The notes: generated by a model not told the origin, from the sequence alone. DNA of 48,484 bases from Poseidonibacter ostreae (GCF_009208075.1 NZ_WFKJ01000021.1:1-48484); one strand, 5' to 3'. Positions 18,176 through 27,274 are shown, counted from the first letter of the stretch. Numbers and translations: made by a program.

Positions 18176-19183
18176 ATGAGTAAATATGTAATAGCATGTA
18201 TTAATAATGATGTTGAAATTCTTGACACTTTATACAATAAAATTTCAAGAATAGTAGATAGTGATTATCTTATAGAAAGTTATATTAATGCAGAGCAAGC
18301 ATTAATTGGATGTTTTAATAATATTATTGCAGGAAATGAAATTTTAATTACTATCAATGGGAAAAATAATTCAAGTATGACTTGTGATGACTTTTTAGTT
18401 GAGTTATCAAAAAACTCTCCAAATACTAAAAATATAATATTTAAAGATATTTTAACGTTAGGGAATATTCAAAATATTATTAATCATTCAAGCTTATATA
18501 AAATTATTCCAAAACAATTAAAAAAAGTAGATTTTGAATTAATAATCTTAGAAGCTATCAAATTAAATGCACAAGAAAGAAGATTAAAAGAGTATCAAAA
18601 TGTTCTAGAAGCTGCTGTTGATAAAAGAACAAAAGAACTAAACAAGATAAATGTTAAATTAAATATTTTAGCTACAACTGACTCTCTTTCTGGTGTAAAA
18701 AATAGAAGAAGCTTTTTTGAATCATGTGGACCAATAATCTCTTATAATAGACGAGAAAAAAAGAAATTAGCTGTTTTAATGATTGATATTGATAAATTTA
18801 AATTAATAAATGATTCTTATGGTCATGCTATTGGTGATGAAATTATTAGAATGATGGCAAGTAAGTGTAATACTACACTTAGAAATAGTGATATATTTGG
18901 TAGACTTGGTGGAGAAGAATTTGCTGCTGTATTGCCAAATACTTCAGAACGTGGTGCCTTACATGCTGCTGAAAATATTCGACAAGAAATGTCAAATTTA
19001 GAATATATAAGCCCTAAAAATCATAAAATAAAATTTACTGTAAGTATTGGTATTGCAATGCTTCGTCCTCAAGATGTAGATTTAGAAGCTATTTTGCATA
19101 AAGCAGACTTAGCTCTTTATGAAGCAAAAAGAAATGGCCGAAATAGGGTTGAGCTATCAAAAGAAGAAATGCCAAATAATTAA
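18176..19183 (+). CDS. Diguanylate cyclase with degenerate receiver domain
   Basis: This 335-aa cytosolic protein starts with a receiver-like domain (about 1-130). It keeps the acidic start (NNDVEIL) and the lysine region YKIIPKQL, but no aspartate occurs at the expected phosphorylation strand (residues 56-66). A coiled helix (about 135-165) leads to a GGDEF domain with intact GGEEF at 245-249. An RxxD inhibitory site (RNSD) lies five residues earlier, so it should make cyclic di-GMP and be product-inhibited. The start follows CGGAGAGTATTAA. The pseudo-receiver may bind a partner rather than accept phosphate. Confidence 0.88.
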   Translation: MSKYVIACINNDVEILDTLYNKISRIVDSDYLIESYINAEQALIGCFNNIIAGNEILITINGKNNSSMTCDDFLVELSKNSPNTKNIIFKDILTLGNIQNIINHSSLYKIIPKQLKKVDFELIILEAIKLNAQERRLKEYQNVLEAAVDKRTKELNKINVKLNILATTDSLSGVKNRRSFFESCGPIISYNRREKKKLAVLMIDIDKFKLINDSYGHAIGDEIIRMMASKCNTTLRNSDIFGRLGGEEFAAVLPNTSERGALHAAENIRQEMSNLEYISPKNHKIKFTVSIGIAMLRPQDVDLEAILHKADLALYEAKRNGRNRVELSKEEMPNN

Positions 19184-19263
19184 AGTCATAATTTTTAATA
19201 AATTCCAAGTAAAAATATAGTAATATATTAATTAAAATATATATATTACAAAAGGATTATTTA

Positions 19264-20514
19264 GTGTTAGAAATGTTTGTTATTGCATATTGTTTATACT
19301 TTTTATTTAATATTTACACATCGTTTATGCAAGTTAATTTTGTACAAAAAGCAAAAAACTTAAAACCTATTATTTTAGAAGAGTTGAAATATAAAATTGC
19401 AGCTGATTATTCAATTGAAAAAGAAAAAATGGCTATTTTATCTACTTTTTATGATTTCTTAATTTTTATGATGTGGATAAGTGTTGGTCTATCAGCATTA
19501 GATTCTGTTGTTACTGTTGAATCTTTTTGGTTAAAAGCGATTTTATTTGTTAATTTATTTATCATTGTAAACTGGATTCTAACATTACCTTTTGAATTAT
19601 ACTCAACATTTAAATTAGATAAAAAGTATGGTTTCTCTAATATGACGCTTTCTTTGTATATAAAAGATACAATTAAATCAGCTGTTTTATTTTTAGTTTT
19701 AGGTTCTATTGTTATTGCAGGAATTTCATTTATAATTGAGACTTTCCCTGCATGGTGGATTTGGGGGTTTGTTTTTATTTTTGCAATTATTATTCTAATA
19801 AATATGCTTTATCCTGTAATTAGAGATAAAATGTTTGATAAGTTTGAAAAATTAAAAGATAAAGAACTTGAAGTAAAAATAGAAAAACTTTTAGATGAAG
19901 TTGGATTTAAAAGCTCAGGAGTTTTTTCTGTAGATGCAAGTAAGCGTGATAATAGGTTAAATGCATATTTTGGAGGATTAGGTAGTACAAAAAGAGTTGT
20001 ACTATTTGATACTTTAGTTGAAAAACTTTCACATAATGAATTATTAGCTGTATTAGGTCATGAACTAGGACATTTCAAAAATGGTGATATTATAAAAAAT
20101 ATTGGTATTATGGGACTTGTAATGTTTGTGTTCTTTGCTATTTTTGGTAATTTACCAGAAGAGTTATTTTTAGGCTTATCATTAAATCAAGAAGCATCTT
20201 CAATTATAGTTGTGTTTTTAATTTTTTCACCAATATTATCATTTTTCTTAATGCCTTTAATTTCACTAATTTCAAGACATAATGAATATGCTGCTGATGA
20301 GTTTGGTTCAAATTTATCTTCAAAAGATGATTTAGTAAATGCTTTATTAAAACTTGCAAATGAAAATAAATCTTTTCCTTTATCACATCCTATATACATT
20401 TTCTTTTATTATTCTCATCCTCCTTTAACTGAAAGATTTAAAGAATTAGGTTATGATGTAAATAATAACAATTCAACACAAGCACTTAAAGAGGAGTTCA
20501 ATCATGATGAGTAA
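19264..20514 (+). CDS. M48-family membrane metalloprotease (Ste24-like)
   Basis: This 416-aa inner-membrane zinc protease has several N-terminal helices (about 5-25, 60-85, 95-120, 140-185). The zinc site is HELGHF (His266, Glu267, His270), and further helices and the third-ligand region NEYAADEFG follow. This is the full-length Ste24/CAAX-protease type rather than the short HtpX type. It starts at GTG with AAAGGA about 7 nt upstream. It overlaps rmuC by 11 bp. Bacterial relatives clear misfolded or damaged envelope proteins; the exact substrates are unknown. Confidence 0.9.
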   Translation: MLEMFVIAYCLYFLFNIYTSFMQVNFVQKAKNLKPIILEELKYKIAADYSIEKEKMAILSTFYDFLIFMMWISVGLSALDSVVTVESFWLKAILFVNLFIIVNWILTLPFELYSTFKLDKKYGFSNMTLSLYIKDTIKSAVLFLVLGSIVIAGISFIIETFPAWWIWGFVFIFAIIILINMLYPVIRDKMFDKFEKLKDKELEVKIEKLLDEVGFKSSGVFSVDASKRDNRLNAYFGGLGSTKRVVLFDTLVEKLSHNELLAVLGHELGHFKNGDIIKNIGIMGLVMFVFFAIFGNLPEELFLGLSLNQEASSIIVVFLIFSPILSFFLMPLISLISRHNEYAADEFGSNLSSKDDLVNALLKLANENKSFPLSHPIYIFFYYSHPPLTERFKELGYDVNNNNSTQALKEEFNHDE

Positions 20515-21922
20515 TGGCTTAATTGAAGTTAGTTATCTAACTTTAATTGTTTCAGTAATTGGTATATTGTCTGGTATATTAATTATATTACAGTTTTCAA
20601 GACAAAAATATGAGAACAAATTAAATAATCTTCAAGATGAAGCATTATTAAAATTAAAAGCTTTAAATGAAAAAATTGAATTAAATCATAGTTCTTACGA
20701 AGGGCAAATAAATACACTAAATACTTCAAATAGAAAGCTTGAAGAAGAAAAAAAGTTAATAAAAGAAAGCTTAGAAGATAAACTCTCAATGCTAGAAAAA
20801 CATACTGATGAAACTTTAGATAATATTACTGCTAATTATGAACTAAAACTATCTAGTCAAGAAAAAATGTCAAAAACTAAAGAAGAAAATCTTAATGAAA
20901 GAATTGCTTTATTAGAAGAATCAAAAGTTCAAATGAAAATAGAATTTGAAAACTTAGCAAATAAACTTTTTGATGAAAATCAAAAGAAATCAAATCTAAA
21001 TTTAACTCAAGTTTTAACTTCATTTAAAGATCAATTAGAATCTTTTGGAAAAAGAGCAAATGATATTTATAGTGAAGAGACAAAACAAAGATCATCTTTA
21101 TTAACAGAGATTAAAACTTTAAAAGATTTAAATAACAAGATTTCATCTGATGCTGTTAATTTAACAAAAGCATTAAAAGGTGAAAACAAGATACAAGGGG
21201 ATTGGGGAGAAATGATTTTATCTTCAATTCTAGATCAAACAGGTCTTAGAGAAGGTAAAGAGTATGATACACAAGGTTCTTATGTTGATAAAGATGGAAA
21301 AACATTAAGACCAGATGTAATAGTACATCTTCCATCTCAAAAAGATATTATTATTGATTCAAAAGTTTCTTTAAACTCTTATCTTTCTTATACTCAAACT
21401 GATGATAAAAATAAAAAAGATATTGCAGCAAAAGAGATTCTTAAATCAATTACAAGTCATATAAAAGGCTTAAGTTCTAAAAAATATGAAGATATTGAAG
21501 GTGTTAAGACATTAGATTTTGTTTTAATGTTTGTACCAATAGAAGGCGCTTTTTTACTAGCTTCAACTAAAGATAAGAACTTATTTAAAATGGCTTTTGA
21601 ACATAATATTATGATTGTTTCTCCTTCAACTTTATTTGTTACATTAAGAACAATTGAAAATATCTGGAGAAATGAACACCAAAATGAAAATGCAGAAATT
21701 ATTTCTAAAAAAGCTGCAGATTTATATGATAAATTTTATGGTTTTATAAAAGATATTGAAGATATAGGACATAATATAAATAAAACTCAAAAAGCTTATG
21801 ATAGTGCATTTTCAAAATTATCAACTGGTAATGGAAATCTTATTAAAAGATCTGAAGAGTTTATAGAGCTTGGTGTTAAGCCTAAAAAGCAAATTAATAC
21901 TAAAAATATCAATATTGATTAA
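20504..21922 (+). CDS. rmuC: DNA recombination protein RmuC
   Basis: This 472-aa protein has an N-terminal membrane anchor (about 8-28) and a long coiled coil (about 35-170). The RmuC core follows (about 190-440), with the nuclease-like region GDWGEMILSSILDQTGLREGKEY, DVIVHLPSQKDIIIDSKVSL and the downstream FVPIEGAF. RmuC limits inversions and other rearrangements between repeats and has a predicted endonuclease fold. It overlaps the M48 protease gene and is followed 3 nt later by the permease. Length and domain order are typical. Confidence 0.92.
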   Translation: MMSNGLIEVSYLTLIVSVIGILSGILIILQFSRQKYENKLNNLQDEALLKLKALNEKIELNHSSYEGQINTLNTSNRKLEEEKKLIKESLEDKLSMLEKHTDETLDNITANYELKLSSQEKMSKTKEENLNERIALLEESKVQMKIEFENLANKLFDENQKKSNLNLTQVLTSFKDQLESFGKRANDIYSEETKQRSSLLTEIKTLKDLNNKISSDAVNLTKALKGENKIQGDWGEMILSSILDQTGLREGKEYDTQGSYVDKDGKTLRPDVIVHLPSQKDIIIDSKVSLNSYLSYTQTDDKNKKDIAAKEILKSITSHIKGLSSKKYEDIEGVKTLDFVLMFVPIEGAFLLASTKDKNLFKMAFEHNIMIVSPSTLFVTLRTIENIWRNEHQNENAEIISKKAADLYDKFYGFIKDIEDIGHNINKTQKAYDSAFSKLSTGNGNLIKRSEEFIELGVKPKKQINTKNINID

Positions 21923-21925
21923 AAT

Positions 21926-23032
21926 ATGGAACTAGCTGTAGATTTTGCAAATAATTTTCTAATATTATTAGATGCAATGGCAATTTATATTTTAATAGGA
22001 TTATTAATTGCTGGAATATTAAAGCAATTAGTTCCTGATGATTTTGTTATAAAACATTTAGGAAAAGGTTCTATCTCTTCAGTTTTAAAAGCTACATTAT
22101 TTGGTATTCCTTTACCTGTATGCTCATGTTCTGTTATTCCACTTGCTCAAAGCTTAAGAAAAGAGGGTGCAAGTAAAGGTGCAGTTCAAAGCTTTTTAAT
22201 CTCAACTCCAATTACAGGTGTTGATTCTATTCTTGCAACATTTTCTTTTTTTGGATTAATTTTTACAATTTTTAGAGTTGTTTCTTCTGTTATTATTGCA
22301 ATAATAGTAGGATTAGTTCAAAATTTTGTAGAAAAAGAAAATCCAGCAGAGATAAAAGATACTACAGTTGTTGAATCTTGCTGTAGTAATTCTTCATGTT
22401 CAACTCCTTCAAATTCTGTAAATACAAAAAAGAAGTTTTCTTTTAAAAATGCATTTTCTTATGCATATGTAACTTTGTTTATTGATATGGTTAAACCTTT
22501 ATTTATTGGCTTACTTTTAGGGGCAATATTTACTACCTTTACTCCTAAAGAGTATGCTTCTATGCTTTTTGAAAATCAAATTCTTACATATTTTGTAATT
22601 TTACTATTTGCAATGCCTTTATATGTTTGTGCAACAGCATCACTACCAATTGCAGCAGCTTTTATTCTTCAAGGTATGAGTGGAGGGGCAGCTTTTATAT
22701 TTTTAACAGCTGGACCAGCTACAAGTGCTATTACTATGAGTGTTGTTTATAAAACACTTGGTAAAAGCTCATTAATAGTTTATGTTTCTACAATTGCTAT
22801 TTTATCTTTTGTTTTTGCGTTTATTTATGATTTTTTATTTGGAGATATAAATATAATTAACTTTACAAATGATATGGAACACTCTTCTTTATTTTCACAA
22901 ATAGCTTCTTTTATAATGCTAGCTTTAATGTCATATTATTTAATAAAGCCTTGGTTATATAGAAAGTCTAATAAAACTTCAACAACTTCAAAAAAAGATT
23001 TTTCTAAAATGACTTTTACAAAAGAAAAATAA
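21926..23032 (+). CDS. Predicted permease, SO_0444/ArsP-1 type (metal efflux)
   Basis: This 368-aa protein has about ten membrane helices and the twin signatures of the DUF318/ArsP_1 permease family. The first is GIPLPVCSCSVIPLAQSLRKEGA near residue 63, and the matching repeat MPLYVCATASLPIAAAFILQGMSGGAA lies in the second half. A cysteine-rich central loop (ESCCSNSSCST, about 150-160) is a likely metal-binding segment, as in the SO_0444 branch, which is predicted to export copper or zinc. It starts 3 nt after rmuC. The metal named is inference from family naming and the cysteines. Confidence 0.82.
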   Translation: MELAVDFANNFLILLDAMAIYILIGLLIAGILKQLVPDDFVIKHLGKGSISSVLKATLFGIPLPVCSCSVIPLAQSLRKEGASKGAVQSFLISTPITGVDSILATFSFFGLIFTIFRVVSSVIIAIIVGLVQNFVEKENPAEIKDTTVVESCCSNSSCSTPSNSVNTKKKFSFKNAFSYAYVTLFIDMVKPLFIGLLLGAIFTTFTPKEYASMLFENQILTYFVILLFAMPLYVCATASLPIAAAFILQGMSGGAAFIFLTAGPATSAITMSVVYKTLGKSSLIVYVSTIAILSFVFAFIYDFLFGDINIINFTNDMEHSSLFSQIASFIMLALMSYYLIKPWLYRKSNKTSTTSKKDFSKMTFTKEK

Positions 23033-23046
23033 ATTTAAGGTATAAA

Positions 23047-23934
23047 ATGAAATGGGAAGATAATAGACGTAGTTCAAATGTTGAAGATAAAAGAAGTGAA
23101 TCTGGAATGAATTTTGGTTCAAACCAAAAAGGTTCAATGATGATGCTTCTTCCTATTATAAAAATGTTAATAGGAACAAAAATAGGTAGAATAGTATTAG
23201 TTATAGGTGTAGTAGCATATTTTATGGGTTATAACCCTCTTGCACTTTTAAATCTTACTCAAACATCAAGTGCTACTTCATCTAAAGTTGTAAATAGTGT
23301 AAAAGATGATAAAAATGCGCAGTTTGTAAGTGCTGTCTTAGCACAAACTGAGGATATATGGAGTGAAGTATTTAAAAAACATGGAGCTATTTATAAAGAG
23401 CCTAAATTGGTTTTATTTAGAAACTCTGTAAAAAGTGGCTGTGGCTTTGCATCTTCACAAACAGGACCATTCTATTGTCCAAGTGATCAAAAAGTATATT
23501 TAGACTTATCTTTCTTTGATGAATTAGCAAAAAGACATGATGCTCCTGGTGATTTTGCTCAAGCATATGTAATAGCTCATGAAATTGGACATCATGTACA
23601 AAATATTACTGGAACTATTAATAAAGTACATAAAGCAAAACAAGGTGTTAGTCAAATAGCTGCAAATGCTTTACAGGTAAAAGTAGAATTACAAGCAGAT
23701 TGTTATTCTGGAATTTGGGCTCATTATAGTAAAAAGAATTTTAACTCTTTAGAAGAGGGTGATATAAATGAAGCTTTAAGAGCAGCAAGTGCAATTGGAG
23801 ATGATACTTTACAAAAGAAAGGACAAGGTTATGTTGTCCCTGATTCTTTTACTCATGGGTCTTCAAAAAATAGAATGAAATGGTTTAATAAAGGTTTTAC
23901 AACAGGCTCTTTAAGCGCTTGTAATACCTTTTAG
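23047..23934 (+). CDS. ypfJ: YpfJ-family neutral zinc metallopeptidase
   Basis: This 295-aa protein has the family start MKWEDNRRSSNVEDKR, then one membrane helix (about 45-65) and a peptidase domain. The domain carries HEIGHH (zinc ligands His178 and His182, catalytic Glu179) and a downstream ELQADCYSGIWAHY likely supplying the third ligand. SHGSSKNRMKWFNKGF closes the family pattern. The start follows AAGGTATAAA. It is probably anchored in the inner membrane with the domain outside the cytoplasm. Its biological substrate is not established. Confidence 0.92.
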   Translation: MKWEDNRRSSNVEDKRSESGMNFGSNQKGSMMMLLPIIKMLIGTKIGRIVLVIGVVAYFMGYNPLALLNLTQTSSATSSKVVNSVKDDKNAQFVSAVLAQTEDIWSEVFKKHGAIYKEPKLVLFRNSVKSGCGFASSQTGPFYCPSDQKVYLDLSFFDELAKRHDAPGDFAQAYVIAHEIGHHVQNITGTINKVHKAKQGVSQIAANALQVKVELQADCYSGIWAHYSKKNFNSLEEGDINEALRAASAIGDDTLQKKGQGYVVPDSFTHGSSKNRMKWFNKGFTTGSLSACNTF

Positions 23935-23949
23935 AAAAATACTTAATAA

Positions 23950-23987
23950 AGATATATTACTTTAATTGATTTAAAAGTAATATATCT
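23950..23987. terminator. Bidirectional terminator between ypfJ and moeA
   Basis: Perfect 14-bp arms AGATATATTACTTT (23950-23963) and AAAGTAATATATCT (23974-23987) enclose a 10-nt loop. The hairpin overlaps the moeA stop and lies 16 nt past the ypfJ stop. The two genes converge, so it probably serves both. Confidence 0.7.
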
Positions 23988-25177
23988 ACCAAATCTCCAG
24001 CTTTAATATCTTCACTATCTTCTTTTTGAATTAAAATTGCAGGATTTTCAAGCATATTTGTTAAAATTGCACTTGTTCCTTTTTTCTTTCCATCAAAGTT
24101 TATTGTATATTCGTTGTTTATATATTCAACATTACATGCAGTAAATACAGTTTTTGGCATTTTTCTTGGAAAATCTTCACTAATTCTTGCTTTTACAATT
24201 GGTAGAGATTCATTTGCTTCTCTAAATCTATAAATTAATGGTAATACGTAAAGAATCGCACATACAGTTGAAGAGTATGCAAAACCAGGAAGTGCTATTA
24301 TTGTTTTACCATCTTTAATAGCAACTAATATATGCATCCCAGGTTTTATAGTAACACCATGAAATAGTACTTTAGCATTTAATTTATCTTTAATTACATC
24401 TTGAACAAAATCATAATCACCAACAGAAACACCACCAGTAGTTACAACAATATCGGCTTTTTGTAAAGCAGTTTCAAGTAGATTTGTAATCGATTCAATA
24501 TCATCTTCAACTATTCCCATTTGAAGTGTATTTGCACCATTCTTTTTGCATAAAGCTTCAATTGTTAAATGATTTGAACTTCTAATTTGTGCTTCATTTG
24601 TTTGAACTTCACCTAAATCAAGTATCTCACTTCCTGTACTTGCAATTGCCACTGTAGGATTTACTATTACATTTATTTGAGCAATATTTAATGATGCTAA
24701 TACTCCAACTTCTGCAAAACCTATAACAGTACCTTTTTTAATAAGTACTTCATTTTTTGCGTAGTTTTCACCAATAGCTCTTGTTGCAAATCCCAAAGGA
24801 ACTGTTTTAGTAATTTTAATAGAATCTCCAATTACTTCAACGTTTTCAATTGGAACTAAAGTATCACTTCCTTTTGGCATTAAAGAGCCTGTAAACGTTT
24901 TAATACAAACACCAGAACTTACACTTGATTCAACAACACTTCCAGCTGGATTTTTATCTATAATAGTAATTGATTCATTATTTATATCTTCAAATCTTAT
25001 TGCATATCCATCCATTCCTGAAGTTGGAAATTCTGGACTATTGTGATCTGCAATTACGTCATTTGCTATTACTTTTCCAATAGCATCAATAATAAAAAGT
25101 TTTTGTGTTGTTGCTTTATTTAATTTAATAGTATTTAATATCTCTATTGATTTGTCATAGTTAATAAATTCTCTCAT
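23957..25177 (-). CDS. moeA: Molybdopterin molybdotransferase MoeA
   Basis: This 406-aa enzyme inserts molybdate into adenylated molybdopterin to complete the molybdenum cofactor. It shows the MoeA opening with ATTQKLFIIDAIGKVIANDV and the MPxSGMDGYA-like FPTSGMDGYAIR. The MoeA/MogA fold has TTGGVSVGDYDFVQDVI, and a C-terminal domain ends with GDLVDILLL. The start ATG follows AGGAAGAAAA. The small HTH gene ends 8 nt upstream on the same strand, so they may be cotranscribed. No Moco riboswitch is seen. Confidence 0.95.
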   Translation of the reverse strand: MREFINYDKSIEILNTIKLNKATTQKLFIIDAIGKVIANDVIADHNSPEFPTSGMDGYAIRFEDINNESITIIDKNPAGSVVESSVSSGVCIKTFTGSLMPKGSDTLVPIENVEVIGDSIKITKTVPLGFATRAIGENYAKNEVLIKKGTVIGFAEVGVLASLNIAQINVIVNPTVAIASTGSEILDLGEVQTNEAQIRSSNHLTIEALCKKNGANTLQMGIVEDDIESITNLLETALQKADIVVTTGGVSVGDYDFVQDVIKDKLNAKVLFHGVTIKPGMHILVAIKDGKTIIALPGFAYSSTVCAILYVLPLIYRFREANESLPIVKARISEDFPRKMPKTVFTACNVEYINNEYTINFDGKKKGTSAILTNMLENPAILIQKEDSEDIKAGDLVDILLLNQLK

Positions 25178-25185
25178 TTTTCTTC

Positions 25186-25506
25186 CTAATTATTTTGATT
25201 CTGTGTAATATAATCTTTATATTTTAATGCAGTATTATAACTTACTTGAGCTTCTTTTGCAACAGAATAAATTGTTATTTTTTGATTAAACATTCTCATC
25301 ATATTTACAGAAGCTTCTATTTTTCTTTTTGCAATTTCTTGTCTTGTTTTTGTAGCTTTTTTTGTAGCATTAGTTTTTTTATGTGTTATACTTTTGTTAT
25401 ATTTTTCTTCTTCAATATGTAACTTTTTATATAATTCTGCTTGTCCATGTTCTTTACATAATTCTTGTAAAACTTTTAATTCTTTTGGGGATATTGTAAT
25501 TCTAAT
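25186..25506 (-). CDS. Small HTH protein with no standard start codon (106 codons)
   Basis: An open frame ends at TAG 25186-25188, 8 nt before moeA. It encodes RITISPKELKVLQELCKEHG, a lysine-rich middle and a C-terminal helix-turn-helix-like ITIYSVAKEAQVSYNTALKY, like short DNA-binding proteins of the DUF6262 kind. An in-frame stop lies just upstream and no ATG, GTG or TTG occurs in the first 60 codons. The best start is ATT at 25504-25506, with AAAGG 8 nt upstream. Either initiation is at a rare codon or a start codon has been lost. A palindrome abuts its likely -10 box. The frame is clean, with no internal stops. Confidence 0.6.
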   Translation of the reverse strand: MRITISPKELKVLQELCKEHGQAELYKKLHIEEEKYNKSITHKKTNATKKATKTRQEIAKRKIEASVNMMRMFNQKITIYSVAKEAQVSYNTALKYKDYITQNQNN

Positions 25507-25537
25507 TTTTAAAACCTTTGATTATTTTTAACTTTGT

Positions 25538-25555
25538 TTTATATGGATATATCCA
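25538..25555 (-). promoter_or_regulatory. Promoter and palindromic operator of the small HTH gene
   Basis: A perfect 12-bp palindrome TGGATATATCCA (25544-25555) directly adjoins a -10-like TATAAA read on the minus strand (25543-25538), 32 nt before the proposed ATT start. A repressor site at that position would block the promoter. Autorepression by the encoded HTH protein is the simplest idea and is inference. Confidence 0.5.
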
Positions 25556-25593
25556 AATGAAATAGCTAATATTAACTATAAAAGGATATTAAT

Positions 25594-25622
25594 AATTGTA
25601 CATATTTGTTATATGTATAATT
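25594..25622. repeat. Imperfect inverted repeat between two minus-strand genes
   Basis: Arms AATTGTACATAT and ATATGTATAATT pair at 11 of 12 positions around a TTGTT loop. It lies just after the stop of the 66-aa gene at 25646 and upstream of the HTH promoter. It could be a weak terminator of the former; it has no strong GC core. Confidence 0.4.
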
Positions 25623-25645
25623 TTAAGAGCTAAATCTAATATACA

Positions 25646-25846
25646 TTAGATATTATTTACTTTATTATATTTATAAACCATAATTTGCTGAAATAACATA
25701 TCTGCAAAACCTATTGGTAATTCAGGGTTGTCTTTTTCTACTGATACCATGATTTGTTTTATTTGATCTTCAGTCATATTAGTTACTAAAGGTATTATTG
25801 TTTCCATAACTTTGTCTCTGAATTCTTGTTCTTCTTCTTTTGTCAT
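25646..25846 (-). CDS. Small acidic hypothetical protein (66 aa)
   Basis: I do not recognise a family. The protein (MTKEEEQEFRDKVMETIIPLV...) is acidic and predicted largely helical, with no signal peptide or membrane segment, and ends LFQQIMVYKYNKVNNI. The ATG has a modest AAGAG ribosome site about 7 nt upstream. It stands alone between the HTH promoter and the divergent acetyltransferase gene. The full frame and ribosome site make it a plausible real gene. Confidence 0.5.
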   Translation of the reverse strand: MTKEEEQEFRDKVMETIIPLVTNMTEDQIKQIMVSVEKDNPELPIGFADMLFQQIMVYKYNKVNNI

Positions 25847-26009
25847 TTTTAACTCTTATTATAATAAATTTTTCGATTTCGAATTATATAGTATTTAGAT
25901 AAAAGATTGGTAAAAAAATCATTATTTTTCACTTTTTTATGACTATATTAAAAAAAGGTTTGTTATTATAATAAAGTTAGTTAAAAAATATTATTTAAAG
26001 GCCTATTTC

Positions 26010-26426
26010 TTGAAAATAAAAATCGCAACAGAAGATGAATTAAAATATTGTTATAAGATTATGCACCAAGTTAGAGAAGATTTGAGTGAAAAAGATTTAT
26101 CTAAAATAATTTCAGAACAAATTAAAAATGGGTATAAATTAGCATATGTTTTACAAGATGAACAAGTGATTTGTGTTGCAGGATTTTCAATTTTACAAAA
26201 ATTATCTTTAGGAAAACATTTATATATTGATGACTTTGTTACTGATAAAAGTGTGAAATCTACTGATGCTGGAAAAGCTTTATTGGATTTTCTTAAAATC
26301 TATGCAAAACAGCAAGATTGTAGGTCTATTGAATTAGATTCTTTAGTTCAAAGATATGATGCTCATAAATTTTATTTAAGTGAAGATATGCAAATTGTAT
26401 CACATCATTTTAGTTTTGAACTATAG
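26010..26426 (+). CDS. GNAT-family N-acetyltransferase
   Basis: This 138-aa cytosolic protein has the GNAT layout. The N-terminal part resembles IATEDELKYCYKIMHQVREDL, the central strand is LYIDDFVTDKSVKSTDAGKALLDFL (the acetyl-CoA loop is weaker than the usual Q/RxxGxG/A), and the end is RYDAHKFYLSEDMQIVSHHFSFEL. The start is TTG (26010-26012), with AAAGG 8 nt upstream; no in-frame ATG exists before residue 19. Substrate unknown. It is monocistronic as far as can be seen, 71 bp before ttcA. Confidence 0.8.
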   Translation: MKIKIATEDELKYCYKIMHQVREDLSEKDLSKIISEQIKNGYKLAYVLQDEQVICVAGFSILQKLSLGKHLYIDDFVTDKSVKSTDAGKALLDFLKIYAKQQDCRSIELDSLVQRYDAHKFYLSEDMQIVSHHFSFEL

Positions 26427-26497
26427 CAAAATATTAGAAATAGATATTTGATAAACATTTAGATATAATTGCAAAAATTTCATATAGGATTTATATA

Positions 26498-27274
26498 TTG
26501 ATTGAATTAAGTAAAAAAATATCTTCATTAGTAGGTAAGACTAATGCAGAATATGAGTTAATAAAAGAGGGTGATAAAGTACTTATAGGCTTTTCTGGTG
26601 GAAAAGATTCTTTAACTTTATTACATACTTTAAATAGAATGAAAAAAGTAGCACGTTATAATTTTGATTTTAAAGCCGTTACTGTTACATATGGAATGGG
26701 TGAACAAGTTCAGTTTCTAGCAGATCACTGTAAAGAGCATGGAATAGAGCATGAGATTATTGATACACAAATTTTTGAATTAGCTGGGGAAAAGATTAGA
26801 AAGAACTCTTCATTTTGTTCATTTTTTTCAAGAATGAGAAGAGGGTACTTATATACAGCTGCACTAGAGCAAGGATATAATAAAGTTGCACTTGGGCATC
26901 ATTTAGATGATGCAATGGAATCATTTTTTATGAACTTCTTTTATAATGGAACAATGCGTACAATGCCACCTATTTATAAAGCTGAAAATGGTTTAGAAGT
27001 AATTCGTCCTTTAATTTTTTGTAGAGAGAGACAATTAAGAGCATTTGCAGATAAGAATGAAATTAATGTAATTGGTGATGAAGCATGTCCTGGTTTAAGA
27101 TTTGATGTTAAAATGCCACATGCAAGAGCAACAACAAAAGAATTATTAGCGAAACTAGAAGCAGATAATCCACAAATATTTGTATCAATGAAAGCAGCAT
27201 TCTCAAACTTCCAACCTGCAACATTCTTCAAAAAAGAAGATTTAAATAGAATTATAGAAGATGAAGATTTATAG
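26498..27274 (+). CDS. ttcA: TtcA-family tRNA 2-thiocytidine biosynthesis protein, variant cysteines
   Basis: This 258-aa PP-loop ATPase carries SGGKDS at 33-38 and the TtcA block FCSFFSRMRRGYLYTAA, ALGHHLDDAMESFFMN and GDEACPGLRFDVKMPHARA. TtcA puts sulfur on cytidine 32 of certain tRNAs using an iron-sulfur cluster held by a CxxC pair and one later cysteine. Here Cys107 and Cys197 are present, but the second cysteine of the CxxC is Phe110. The protein may be a diverged branch with different cluster ligation or function. It starts at TTG with TAGGAT upstream. It is followed immediately by the DUF523 gene (stop TAG then ATG). Confidence 0.82.
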   Translation: MIELSKKISSLVGKTNAEYELIKEGDKVLIGFSGGKDSLTLLHTLNRMKKVARYNFDFKAVTVTYGMGEQVQFLADHCKEHGIEHEIIDTQIFELAGEKIRKNSSFCSFFSRMRRGYLYTAALEQGYNKVALGHHLDDAMESFFMNFFYNGTMRTMPPIYKAENGLEVIRPLIFCRERQLRAFADKNEINVIGDEACPGLRFDVKMPHARATTKELLAKLEADNPQIFVSMKAAFSNFQPATFFKKEDLNRIIEDEDL

